Origin: Micromonospora parathelypteridis
GTDB taxonomy: Bacteria > Actinomycetota > Actinomycetes > Mycobacteriales > Micromonosporaceae
DNA: 64,000 nt
Assembly (NCBI RefSeq): GCF_014201145.1
Contig: NZ_JACHDP010000001.1
Span: 5,208,001-5,272,000, forward strand
Direction of reading: 5' to 3'
Position numbers and translations under genes: made by a program. Of the stretch, positions 53,407-61,753 are shown in pieces. Every line of letters starts with the position of its first letter. Within the stretch, counting starts at the first letter, position 1. The notes beneath the pieces are model-generated. The model had not been told where the DNA came from and did no database searches. It saw only the letters and a program-made list of their open reading frames with translations.

Positions 53407-54117
53407 TCACCTCGTCGAAGTGGACCCGTTCGCCCGGTCGCGGCGCTTCAGCACGGCCGCGCCAGCGGTGTTCAGACCGACACCCCAGATCAGCAGGACG
53501 CACCACCACTGCGCCCAGCGCAGCACGCTCATGTCCCCCGAGAGCAGGTTGCGGACGCTGCCGAACGGAGTCAGCCAGGCCTGGGCGGGACGGAGGGCAT
53601 CCACGCCGCCCAGCAACGCGAACAGGCCCAACGGCAGGACGATCGTGGCGAGGAACGCGACCACCGCCGAGCGCAGCAGCAGGCCTAGCCCGGTGCCCAC
53701 CAGACCGGCGACGATCTGCACCAGCACACTGCCCACCGCGATCGTCCCGGCGTGCCGCCACGGGTCATCGGCGATGTCAGCAGGAGTGAGGGCGAGCGTC
53801 GTGGCGCAGATCAGCACCCCCACGACGCCGATGACAGCGGCCGGCAGGCACACCGCCAGCACCGTCGGCCCGACCCGGACGGCGTCAGCCGCCCGCCGCA
53901 GGTCGCGCACCAGCAGGACGCCGAAGAGCGGCGTCGCGACCGACATCAGGCTCTGAACGGTGTCCGAGAGTGCGGCGAACGTCCGGTCGGCAGGAGCCGC
54001 CGCCGCCGTCAGCGCCACCGCCACGAGCAGCCCGGCCAGCAGGGTGCCCGCGAGCAGCCACCGGCGGGCGGGCGTCCCGATGGCGCGCCGGAGAGGGCTC
54101 CGCGTCGTCTCGTCCAC
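53407..54117 (-). CDS. ABC-2 type permease-like membrane protein
   Basis: A 236-residue protein with six hydrophobic helices (about 18-36, 55-72, 84-107, 127-150, 156-176 and 200-222) and a basic tail KRRDRANG. The arrangement resembles stand-alone ABC-2 permeases, but no ATPase gene is adjacent, so a partner would have to be encoded elsewhere. The GTG at 54117 is preferred because GGAGG lies eight bases before; a GTG three bases earlier is equally usable. Divergent from parE. Confidence 0.7.
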   Translation of the reverse strand: MDETTRSPLRRAIGTPARRWLLAGTLLAGLLVAVALTAAAAPADRTFAALSDTVQSLMSVATPLFGVLLVRDLRRAADAVRVGPTVLAVCLPAAVIGVVGVLICATTLALTPADIADDPWRHAGTIAVGSVLVQIVAGLVGTGLGLLLRSAVVAFLATIVLPLGLFALLGGVDALRPAQAWLTPFGSVRNLLSGDMSVLRWAQWWCVLLIWGVGLNTAGAAVLKRRDRANGSTSTR

Positions 54118-54296
54118 CACAATCGCCTCCAGTCGATGCGTCAGCGGCATCCGGCCGGTGTCAATCGGTCGCGATCATGGGTCAGCGTAACGGTGGAGGT
54201 GTCTCTGCGTGGTCCCGTGATCACCGGTGGGCTGTTTGTTGGCTCACGTCCGCAGGCTCACGCGCGGCGGGTCGGAGCGGGGGCCAAGGGAGTTGT

Positions 54297-54313
54297 CCTA
54301 GCCTCGGGCTAGG
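54297..54313 (+). promoter_or_regulatory. Inverted repeat upstream of parE
   Basis: CCTAGCC-N3-GGCTAGG, 77 bases before the ParE start. It contains TAGCCT and TAGGCT, which could be -10 elements, so it may overlap the promoter or be an operator. Confidence 0.4.
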
Positions 54314-54389
54314 CTCGCTCCGGCGCGCCACGCCGGCTGAAGTCGCCGGTGACCGGCTGCACACCGCCGAGACCGGGGAGTACGACCAG

Positions 54390-56447
54390 TTGACCGCAGA
54401 GCCTGACACCCTGTACGGGGCCGATGACCTCACTCACCTTGAGGGGCTGGACGCTGTCCGCAAGCGGCCCGGCATGTACATCGGTTCCACCGACAGCCGT
54501 GGCGTGGGTCACCTCGTCAACGAGATCCTCGACAACTCCACCGACGAGGGTGTCGCCGGTCACGCCAGCAACGTCGAGGTGACCCTGCACGCCGACGGCT
54601 CGGTGCAGGTCGACGACGACGGCCGGGGCATCCCCACCGACGTGCACGCCAAATCCGGCATCTCCGGCGTCGAGCTGGTGCTCACCCGGCTGCACGCCGG
54701 CGGCAAGTTCGGCGGCTCCGGCTACAAGACCTCCGGCGGCCTGCACGGCGTCGGCGCCTCAGCGGTCAACGCGTTGTCCCACCGGTTCGACGTGACCGTC
54801 CGCCGGGCCGGCAAGGTGCACGCGATGTCCTTCCGGCACGGCGTCCCGGGCATCTTCGAGGGCGACGGTCCGGCCGCGCCCTTCACCGCCGGCCCCGGGC
54901 TGCAGGTCACCGGGGCGATGAAGCGCGGCCAGCGCACCGGCACCTCGATCCGCTGGTGGCACGACGCCCGCTACTTCGAGACCGGCGCCGCACTCGACGT
55001 CGACGCGGTCCGCACGAAGCTGCGCAACACCGCCTTCCTGGTCCCCGGCGTGACCTACCTGCTGCGTGACCTGACCGGCGAGGTCCCCGCCGAGGAGCGG
55101 TTCCACTACCCCAACGGGCTCAGCGACATGGTGGAGTTCCTCGCGCCGGCCGGCGACCGGCCGGTCTCCGGCACCCTGCTGGTCAACGGGGAAGGGACAT
55201 ACCGGGAGAACGCCGCCGACGCCAACGGCGTCATGCAGTCCAACGTGCAACGGCGCGCCGAGGTCGAGGTGGCGTTCCGCTGGGGCACCGGCTACGAGCG
55301 CACCGTCGAGTGCTTCACCAACACCATCCGCAACGCGCACGGCGGCACCCACCGCAAGGGCTTCGAGCGGGCTCTCGTCCGCGCCCTCGCCGACGCGGTC
55401 CGCAACACCCGCGGTCTGCTCAAGGCCAAGGAGGAGCCGCCCACCCTGGACGACGTCCTGGAGGGGATGACGGCGGTGGTGCACGTGCGGATCCCCGAGC
55501 CGCAGTTCACCTCGCAGACCAAGGACGAGCTCTCCACCCCGGGCATCACCAAGGTGCTCCAGGGGCTGGTCGACGCGCACGTCAAGGCCTGGCTGGAGGA
55601 CCGGCGCACCAAGGCCGAGGCGCGCACCGTCCTGCAGAAGATCGTCGACGCGGCACGGGTGCGGCTCACCCAGAAGCAGCAGAAGGACGCCGCCCGGCGC
55701 AAGACCGCCCTGGAGGGCGCGTCCATGCCGCCGAAGCTGGTCGACTGTCGAGCCACCGGCATCGACCGCAGCGAGTTGTTCATCGTGGAGGGCGACAGCG
55801 CGCTCGGCACGAGCCGGATGGCGCGATCCTCCGAATACCAGGCGTTGCTGCCGATCCGGGGCAAGATCCTCAACGTGCAGAAGGCCAACCTCCAGCAGGT
55901 TCTGGACAATGCCGAGTGCGCCGCGATCGTCCAGGTCCTCGGGGCGGGCTCGGGGCGTACGTTCGACCTCGCCTCGCTGCGCTACGGCCGCGTACTGATC
56001 ATGGCCGACGCCGACGTGGACGGCGCCCACATCCGGACGCTGCTGATCACCCTCTTCGCCCGCTACATGCGTCCGTTGATCGAGGCCGGTCGGCTCTTTG
56101 CCGCGATGCCGCCCCTGCACAAGATCACTACCAAGGGGCGCAACCCGCAGACCGTCTACACCTACACCCAGGCCGAGATGGAGACGACGGTCCGCAAGCT
56201 GGAGAAGGCCGGCAAGCAGATCGTCACGCCCATCCCGCGCTTCAAGGGCCTCGGTGAGATGGACGCCGACGAGTTGTGGGACACCACGATGAACCCCGCC
56301 ACCCGTGCCGTCCGCCGGATCACCCTCGACGACGTCGACGCCGCCGAGCGGATCCTCGAGCTGCTGATGGGTGAGAAGGTCGAGCCACGCCGCAACTGGC
56401 TCATCGACTCCGCGGACCGGGTCGACCGGGAAGCGATCGACGCATGA
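54390..56447 (+). CDS. parE: Type IIA topoisomerase subunit B (ParE/GyrB-like)
   Basis: ATPase subunit of 685 residues. GHKL domain: EGLDAVRKRPGMYIGSTD, NEILDNSTDEGVAGH, DDDGRGIPTD and the lid GLHGVGASAVNALS. TOPRIM: EGDSALG with Glu467, then PIRGKILNVQKA, and DADVDGAHI with Asp540-Asp542-Asp544. The chain lacks the extra GyrB insert of E. coli. A TTG start at 54390 (protein begins MTAEPDTLYG) is chosen because GGGGAG lies upstream and no ATG or GTG is in frame at that point. Next gene is parC-like, 32 bases on; together they form the second topoisomerase of actinomycetes. Confidence 0.93.
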   Translation: MTAEPDTLYGADDLTHLEGLDAVRKRPGMYIGSTDSRGVGHLVNEILDNSTDEGVAGHASNVEVTLHADGSVQVDDDGRGIPTDVHAKSGISGVELVLTRLHAGGKFGGSGYKTSGGLHGVGASAVNALSHRFDVTVRRAGKVHAMSFRHGVPGIFEGDGPAAPFTAGPGLQVTGAMKRGQRTGTSIRWWHDARYFETGAALDVDAVRTKLRNTAFLVPGVTYLLRDLTGEVPAEERFHYPNGLSDMVEFLAPAGDRPVSGTLLVNGEGTYRENAADANGVMQSNVQRRAEVEVAFRWGTGYERTVECFTNTIRNAHGGTHRKGFERALVRALADAVRNTRGLLKAKEEPPTLDDVLEGMTAVVHVRIPEPQFTSQTKDELSTPGITKVLQGLVDAHVKAWLEDRRTKAEARTVLQKIVDAARVRLTQKQQKDAARRKTALEGASMPPKLVDCRATGIDRSELFIVEGDSALGTSRMARSSEYQALLPIRGKILNVQKANLQQVLDNAECAAIVQVLGAGSGRTFDLASLRYGRVLIMADADVDGAHIRTLLITLFARYMRPLIEAGRLFAAMPPLHKITTKGRNPQTVYTYTQAEMETTVRKLEKAGKQIVTPIPRFKGLGEMDADELWDTTMNPATRAVRRITLDDVDAAERILELLMGEKVEPRRNWLIDSADRVDREAIDA

Positions 56448-56479
56448 GCACCCGTTCCGTTCGAGTGGAGAGCTGAGTC

Positions 56480-58963
56480 ATGGCACGGCGCAAGGAAAAC
56501 AAGGTCGACCTCTCCTCGTTCGACCAGGCCGGCGCGCGGGTCTTCGACAATCCACTGGTCACCGAGGTTTCCGACTCCTACCTGGAATACGCGTTCTCGG
56601 TCATCCACTCCCGCGCCCTGCCCGACGCCCGTGACGGCCTCAAGCCCGTGCACCGGCGCATCCTCTGGTCGATGTACGAGCAGGGCTACCGTCCCGACCG
56701 TGGGCACGTGAAGTCCGCCCGCATCGTGGGCGACACCATGGGTAAGTACCATCCGCACGGCGACACGGCGATCTACGACGCGATGGTCCGCCTCGCGCAG
56801 GACTTCTCGCTCAACGTGCCGCTCATCGACGGGCATGGGAACTTCGGGTCTCCGGACGACGGACCGGCCGCGTCGCGCTACACCGAAGCGCGGATGTCGC
56901 GCGAGGCCATGCTGCTCGTCGGTGAGCTGGGCGAGGACACCGTCGACGTCGAGCCCAACTACGACGGGTCGCTGACCCAGCCGACCGTGCTCCCGGCGGC
57001 CTTCCCCAACCTGCTGGTCAACGGTGCGTCCGGGATCGCGGTCGGCATGGCCACCAACATGATTCCGCACAACCTGGCCGAGGTGGTCCAGGCGGCTCGT
57101 TGGCTGATCAACCACCCGGACGCCAGTCTCGACAAGCTGATGGAGTTCGTTCCCGGCCCCGACCTGCCCACCGGTGGCGTGCTGCTGGGCCTGGACGAGG
57201 TGCGCCGCGCGTACGAGACGGGGCGCGGCGTGGTGCGGATGCGCGGCAAGGTGGAGATCGGCCCGATCGAGGGCAGCCGGGGTCGCCAGGCCATCACCGT
57301 GGTCGAGCTGCCCTACGGCGTCGGCGCGGAGAAGGTCATCGCGGCGGTCACCAACGAGGTCACCAAGACCAAGCGGCTGACCGGCATCGCCGACGTCAAG
57401 GACCTCACGGACCGGGAGAGCGGCACCCGACTCGTCGTCGAGTGCAAGGTCGGGGTCAACCCGCAGGCGCTGCTCGCCGACCTCTACCGGCTGACCCCGC
57501 TGGAGCAGTCGTTCGGCGTCAACAACCTGGTCCTGGTCGACGGGCAACCCCGCACGCTGGGGTTGAAGGCGCTGCTGGAGGTGTTCCTCGCCCACCGGTA
57601 CGAGGTGGTCACCCGGCGCACCTCGTACCGCCGGCGCAAGCGGCAGGAGCGGCTGCACCTGGTCGACGGTCTGCTGATCGCCCTGCTGGACATCGACGAG
57701 GTGGTCCGGCTGATCCGTGGCAGCGACGACGCGCAGGCCGCGAAGGACGGGCTGATGAGCCGCTTCGGTCTCTCCGACATCCAGGCCACCTACATTCTGG
57801 ACACTCCGCTGCGCCGGTTGACCAAGTTCGACCGGATCGAACTGGAGGCCGAGCAGGAGCGGCTGCGCACGGAGATCGCCGAGCTGAGCGCGATCCTCGA
57901 CGACGAGCGGGTACTCAAGAAGGTGGTCTCCGACGAGTTGGCGGCCGTGGTCAAGCAGTTCGCCACCGAACGGCGGACGACGCTGGTCGACGGCGACCTC
58001 AAGGAGGTGCTGGCCGCGTCCGCGCCGGCTGGCCCGCTGGAGGTCGCCGACGACCCGTGCCAGGTGATCCTCTCCGCGACGGGGCTGGTCGCCCGGACCG
58101 CGGCCGAGTCGGAGGAGAGCGCCGAGGGGCGCCGGCGCAACGGCCGGGTCAAGCACGACACGGTACGCGCGATCGTGCACTCCACCGCCCGTGGTCGGGT
58201 GCTGTTGCTGACCAGTGCCGGTCGGGCCTTCAAGGTCGACGTGCTGCCGCTGCCGGTGCTGCCCGAGCAGGCCGGCACGGTGTCGCTGCGGGGTGGCATG
58301 TCCGCGGCCGAGTTGGTGCCGTTGGAGGCGGGGGAGACCGTCGTCGGCCTGGCCCCGCTGGGTGGGCAGGCGGAGGGCTCACCGGGGCTGGCGTTGGGCA
58401 CCCGGCAGGGCGTGGTGAAGATCTGCGCGCCGGAGTGGCCGGTGCGTTCCGACGAGTTCGAGGTGATCGGTCTGCGTGCGGGCGACGAGGTGGTCGGGGC
58501 GACCTGGCTGACCGACGGCGACGAGACGCTGACCTTCGTCACCTCGGAGGCGTCGCTGTTGCGGTTCCCCGCCGCGCTGGTCCGTCCGCAGGGTCTCAAG
58601 GGTGGCGGCATGGCCGGCATCAGTCTGCCGGCCGGGGCGCGGGTGGCGTTCTTCGGCGCGGTACGCACCGACGACCCGGGGCATGGCGAGCCGATGGTGG
58701 TCACCTCCACCGGGGCGACGGTCAAGGTGACGCCGTTCAAGGCGTACCCGGCGAAGGGCCGGGCCACCGGCGGGGTGCGCGCGCACCGCTTCCTCAAGGG
58801 TGAGACGGATGTGGCCGTCGCGTGGGTGGGTCCGCGTCCGGTCGGCGCGACCGGCACCGGTGACCCGGTGGAGCTGCCCGCGGCGGACCCACGCCGCGAC
58901 GGCTCGGGCTTCGCGGTGATGCTCGGCCCAACGGTGGTCGGCCACGTCATCGAACGCGACTGA
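56480..58963 (+). CDS. parC: Type IIA topoisomerase subunit A (ParC/GyrA-like)
   Basis: DNA-cleaving subunit of 827 residues that pairs with the upstream ParE. The catalytic tyrosine is Tyr134 in AASRYTEARM. In the quinolone-binding segment KYHPHGDTAIYD the positions equal to E. coli GyrA 83 and 87 are Thr96 and Asp100. The C-terminal beta-pinwheel holds repeats like VLLLTSAGRAFKVDVLPLP, SLRGGMSAAELVPL and MVVTSTGATVKVTPF. A true GyrA box (QRRGGKG) is not seen, which fits a topoisomerase IV role in separating linked chromosomes rather than supercoiling. ATG with a weak GAGAG upstream. Confidence 0.92.
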   Translation: MARRKENKVDLSSFDQAGARVFDNPLVTEVSDSYLEYAFSVIHSRALPDARDGLKPVHRRILWSMYEQGYRPDRGHVKSARIVGDTMGKYHPHGDTAIYDAMVRLAQDFSLNVPLIDGHGNFGSPDDGPAASRYTEARMSREAMLLVGELGEDTVDVEPNYDGSLTQPTVLPAAFPNLLVNGASGIAVGMATNMIPHNLAEVVQAARWLINHPDASLDKLMEFVPGPDLPTGGVLLGLDEVRRAYETGRGVVRMRGKVEIGPIEGSRGRQAITVVELPYGVGAEKVIAAVTNEVTKTKRLTGIADVKDLTDRESGTRLVVECKVGVNPQALLADLYRLTPLEQSFGVNNLVLVDGQPRTLGLKALLEVFLAHRYEVVTRRTSYRRRKRQERLHLVDGLLIALLDIDEVVRLIRGSDDAQAAKDGLMSRFGLSDIQATYILDTPLRRLTKFDRIELEAEQERLRTEIAELSAILDDERVLKKVVSDELAAVVKQFATERRTTLVDGDLKEVLAASAPAGPLEVADDPCQVILSATGLVARTAAESEESAEGRRRNGRVKHDTVRAIVHSTARGRVLLLTSAGRAFKVDVLPLPVLPEQAGTVSLRGGMSAAELVPLEAGETVVGLAPLGGQAEGSPGLALGTRQGVVKICAPEWPVRSDEFEVIGLRAGDEVVGATWLTDGDETLTFVTSEASLLRFPAALVRPQGLKGGGMAGISLPAGARVAFFGAVRTDDPGHGEPMVVTSTGATVKVTPFKAYPAKGRATGGVRAHRFLKGETDVAVAWVGPRPVGATGTGDPVELPAADPRRDGSGFAVMLGPTVVGHVIERD

Positions 58964-59002
58964 CCCCACCCGCCCGGCAGGCCCGGCCTGAGATCCGCCG
59001 AA

Positions 59003-59075
59003 GATCGCGCTCGATCCCGGAAGTAGTGGCATCACCGACGTGGCGATACCACTCGATCCAGGATCGAGCGCGATC
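59003..59075. repeat. Intergenic palindromic element A
   Basis: Perfect 15-base arms (GATCGCGCTCGATCC at 59003-59017 and its complement at 59061-59075) with an inner imperfect hairpin AGTGGCATC / GATACCACT around an 11-base loop. It lies after parC and before the RNA methyltransferase gene. It resembles element C in its GCTCGATCC core. Confidence 0.8.
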
Positions 59076-59199
59076 ATGCGGAGTGGGGCGTTCGTCGACG
59101 CGGTATGGTGAGGGCTCTGTTGTCGGTGAGGGTCCGGGTGCGCCGCTAAGCACCCCTCAACATGATTTCTCCTTTGTCCGGCGGAGTCGCCGGCGCGGC

Positions 59200-59718
59200 G
59201 TGAGCGCCGCCATCCGGGTCCGGCCGAGGCGTGAGCTGCGCGCCGCCCGCCGTCCCCGGCCACACCGTTGTTGGGGTCACCTGATCGCCGCCCCACTCTG
59301 GCCGATGCACGGCGCGAATCTGGGCACCCTGTTACGTACGTGCGACGCGGTCGGTGCCTGCCTCGCCGTGCCTCCGTTTCCCTGGGTGGACGAGGCCGTG
59401 GCCCGGGGCAACACGCTGCGCCGGCCGGGCTGCGTCCACCGGGTCGGCAGTCCGCTGCGCTGGCTGGCCGCCGAACGGGCCGCCGGGACTCGGGTCCTCG
59501 GGGTGGAACTGGCCGACGAGGCTGTCCGGCTCGGTGATCTGCCCGCCGCTCGGGGCCGCACCGTGGTGCTGCTGGGGCACGAAGCGACCGGCATCCCGCC
59601 CGAGGCGCTCGACCATCTGGACGCGGCGGTGGAGATTCCCATGGTGGGCCAGGGCCACAGCCTGAACGTCGCGGTAGCCGGCTCCCTGGTCCTCTACAAA
59701 CTAGCCGGCCTCCTCTAG
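59200..59718 (+). CDS. SpoU/TrmH family RNA 2'-O-methyltransferase
   Basis: Predicted tRNA or rRNA methyltransferase of 172 residues. The SPOUT knot motifs are present: PLWPMHGANLGTLLRTCDAVGA (motif 1 region with Asn and Arg), VVLLGHEATGIP (motif 2) and IPMVGQGHSLNVAVAGSLVLYKL (motif 3). The chain is short, lacking a separate RNA-binding domain, and the N-terminus is Arg-rich. The start is uncertain: GTG 59200 is taken as the first suitable codon after the palindromic element. RNA target unknown. Confidence 0.8.
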   Translation: MSAAIRVRPRRELRAARRPRPHRCWGHLIAAPLWPMHGANLGTLLRTCDAVGACLAVPPFPWVDEAVARGNTLRRPGCVHRVGSPLRWLAAERAAGTRVLGVELADEAVRLGDLPAARGRTVVLLGHEATGIPPEALDHLDAAVEIPMVGQGHSLNVAVAGSLVLYKLAGLL

Positions 59719-59761
59719 CCGCCACCCCGCCCCGCCCTCGCCCCTCGCCCCCTGCCCTCGC

Positions 59762-59831
59762 CGATCTTGCAGTTCTTGCCCCGACAGTGCGCCCCAAAAG
59801 GGGCACAACGACGTCCGAATGTGCAAGATCG
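59762..59831. repeat. Intergenic palindromic element B
   Basis: Ten-base arms CGATCTTGCA (59762-59771) and TGCAAGATCG (59822-59831) enclose an inner hairpin GCCCC-AAAA-GGGGC. It sits between the convergent methyltransferase and alkB genes, and could also act as a terminator. Confidence 0.7.
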
Positions 59832-59873
59832 ACGAGCTGGGCTGGGCTGGGGTCGACGTGGGGCGGGGTGGGG

Positions 59874-60509
59874 TCAGGCGACGTTGTGTGGGCGGAACTG
59901 GACGCTGACTCGGGGGCCGACCGGGCGGGTGGTCTTCGGGATGGCGTGCTCCCAGGTGCGTTGGCACGAGCCACCCATCACGATCAGGTCGCCGTGGCCC
60001 ACCGGGAAGCGCAGGCTGTCGCCACCGCCGCGTGGGCGGAGCAGCAGCGGGCGGGGTGCTCCGAAGGAGACGATCGCGACGATGGTGTCGGTGTGCGCGG
60101 AGCGGCCGATGGTGTCGCCGTGCCAGGCGACGCTGTCCCGGCCGGAACGGTAGAGGCACATGCCGGCGGTGACGAAGGGTTCGCCCAACTCGGGCGCGTA
60201 GTGCCGGGTCAGCGCGGCCCGTGCCTCGGTGAGCACGGGGTGGGGCAGTCGAGCCTCGCCGTCGTACCAGCAGAGCAGGCGGGGTACGTCGACCTCGGTG
60301 TCATACATGGTGCGCCGCTCGGCCCGCCAGGGCACCTCGGTGAGCAGGGTGTCGAGGATCGTGTCGGAGCCGTGCACCCAGCCGGGGAGGTGGTCGACCC
60401 AGGCGCTCCGGCTGAGCTGGTGTCGGCGGATCACGCCGGGCAGCGGCCCCAGGGTTGGCCCGGCGTCGGTCAGGTCGAGCATCGACGGCTGGTAGGCGGC
60501 CTGCGTCAT
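59874..60509 (-). CDS. alkB: AlkB-type 2-oxoglutarate/Fe(II) dioxygenase
   Basis: DNA or RNA alkylation-repair enzyme of 211 residues that would remove N-alkyl groups by oxidation. Iron ligands His130 and Asp132 (AWHGDTIGR) and His188 (WEHAIPKT); 2-oxoglutarate arginines Arg200 and Arg206 (GPRVSVQFRPH). MYDTEVDVPRLLCWYDG is the nucleotide-recognition region of the family. Length is normal for AlkB. ATG is six bases after TAGGGT, with no ribosome binding site. Not part of an Ada operon here. Confidence 0.9.
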   Translation of the reverse strand: MTQAAYQPSMLDLTDAGPTLGPLPGVIRRHQLSRSAWVDHLPGWVHGSDTILDTLLTEVPWRAERRTMYDTEVDVPRLLCWYDGEARLPHPVLTEARAALTRHYAPELGEPFVTAGMCLYRSGRDSVAWHGDTIGRSAHTDTIVAIVSFGAPRPLLLRPRGGGDSLRFPVGHGDLIVMGGSCQRTWEHAIPKTTRPVGPRVSVQFRPHNVA

Positions 60510-60515
60510 GCGGCC

Positions 60516-60521
60516 ACCCTA
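60516..60521 (-). promoter_or_regulatory. Putative -10 box of the alkB gene
   Basis: TAGGGT on the minus strand, six bases before the ATG at 60509; leaderless arrangement. Confidence 0.5.
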
Positions 60522-60581
60522 GCAGCACTTTCGTACACCCGTGCTAGGAGTGGTTCGCGCCGGCCCGCTGCTACTCGGCAA

Positions 60582-60653
60582 GATCGTGCTCGATCCTGGA
60601 TGCAGTGCCCTCCCGTGCGTTCGAGGGGACTATTTCCAGGATCGAGCGTGACC
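60582..60653. repeat. Intergenic palindromic element C
   Basis: Thirteen-base perfect arms GCTCGATCCTGGA (60588-60600) and TCCAGGATCGAGC (60635-60647), with extended partial pairing outside and an imperfect inner hairpin. Shares the GCTCGATCC core with element A. It lies between alkB and the end of the PseG-like gene. Confidence 0.75.
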
Positions 60654-60667
60654 TTGACCTTCTGCGG

Positions 60668-61753
60668 TCAGTCGGAGACGGCGGCGGCGCGTACGGCGTC
60701 GAGTACCGCGTCCACGACCCGTGCCCGGCCCTGCCCGTCAACGGTTGACCAGGCCTGTGCGGCGAGCGTTGCGCGCCGCTGCGGCGAGCTGAGCAGCCCG
60801 TGCAGGGTCCGCGCCGCCGTCGCGCGGGCGGCTCGTCCGGCGACCCCGGCGGCGGTCAGCTCCGGCAGCTCGCCGAGGCCGGCGGCCAGGCCGTGCCGCA
60901 CCACCCGGCCGTACGACTCACGTTGGTTGTCGACCACGCAGACCAGCGCGGCGGGTGCGCCGAGGCAGCAGAGTTCCCAGGTCGAGGTGCCGGCGGCGCT
61001 GACCACCAGGTCGGCTTCGGTGATCAGTTTCGGCAGTGCGCTGGTGGGCGGGACCGGCCGGATGATCTGCCCGCGGCCGGGGGCGACGTCCTCGACCTCC
61101 GCCTCGATCTCGGGTCGACCGACGATGACCGTGAGGTCCATCGGATGGCCGGTGGCCACCAGCACCCGGGTCAGGACCGGCGCCGCACCGACCGCGTCGG
61201 TGCCGCCGAAGAACGCCAGCACCCGGGGTCGGCTGACCGTCGTGGCGGGCGGCGGAACCGGTGGCCGGGCGGTGATCACGGAGTCACGCAGCAGGGCGTA
61301 CCCGCTGCCGGCGAGCAGCCGACCGGGCAACACCGGGGGCTCCGCGGCGGAAGCCGGCCCCGGCAGCTCCGCTCCGAAGTTCTGGTCGAGGTAGAGGTCG
61401 GCGACCTGGCCTCGGCTGTCTCCGTCGATCACGGCGAGGGTGAACACGCCGGCGGCGCGCAGGGCGCCCGCCCCGGCCGGGTCCAGCTCGTAGGAGTCGA
61501 GGACCAGCACGTCCAGTTCGTGGCGGTGGGCTGCCTCGACCAGTTCGGCCGGCGTTTCCGGGCCCGGGTGCAGGGGAATGCCCCGCGCGGTGAGCTCTGC
61601 GGTGGCCCAGGGGAGGCGTTCGACGGTGCCGAACACGGCGACGTGGGCGCCGCGCGCGAGGAACTCCTCGGCGAGCGCGAGGCAGCGGACGAGATGGCCG
61701 ACGCCGCGCTGCGGCCCGGCGTCGCAGCGCAACCCGACCCGGAGGGTGCTCAG
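60668..61753 (-). CDS. PseG-like UDP-sugar hydrolase / nucleotide-sugar glycosyltransferase fold protein
   Basis: Protein of 361 residues with the GT-B-type fold of PseG (UDP-2,4-diacetamido-trideoxy-altropyranose hydrolase). LRVGLRCDAGPQRGVGHLVRCLALA at the start carries the conserved His20 region; later FFGGTDAVGAAP and VVSAAGTSTWELCCLGAPAALVCVVDNQ form the nucleotide-sugar site. It overlaps the cytidylyltransferase gene by four bases as CTGA, and no ATG, GTG or TTG lies before the conserved core in this frame, so CTG at 61753 is the most likely start, with GGAGGA just before. Part of a surface-sugar operon. Confidence 0.8.
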   Translation of the reverse strand: MSTLRVGLRCDAGPQRGVGHLVRCLALAEEFLARGAHVAVFGTVERLPWATAELTARGIPLHPGPETPAELVEAAHRHELDVLVLDSYELDPAGAGALRAAGVFTLAVIDGDSRGQVADLYLDQNFGAELPGPASAAEPPVLPGRLLAGSGYALLRDSVITARPPVPPPATTVSRPRVLAFFGGTDAVGAAPVLTRVLVATGHPMDLTVIVGRPEIEAEVEDVAPGRGQIIRPVPPTSALPKLITEADLVVSAAGTSTWELCCLGAPAALVCVVDNQRESYGRVVRHGLAAGLGELPELTAAGVAGRAARATAARTLHGLLSSPQRRATLAAQAWSTVDGQGRARVVDAVLDAVRAAAVSD

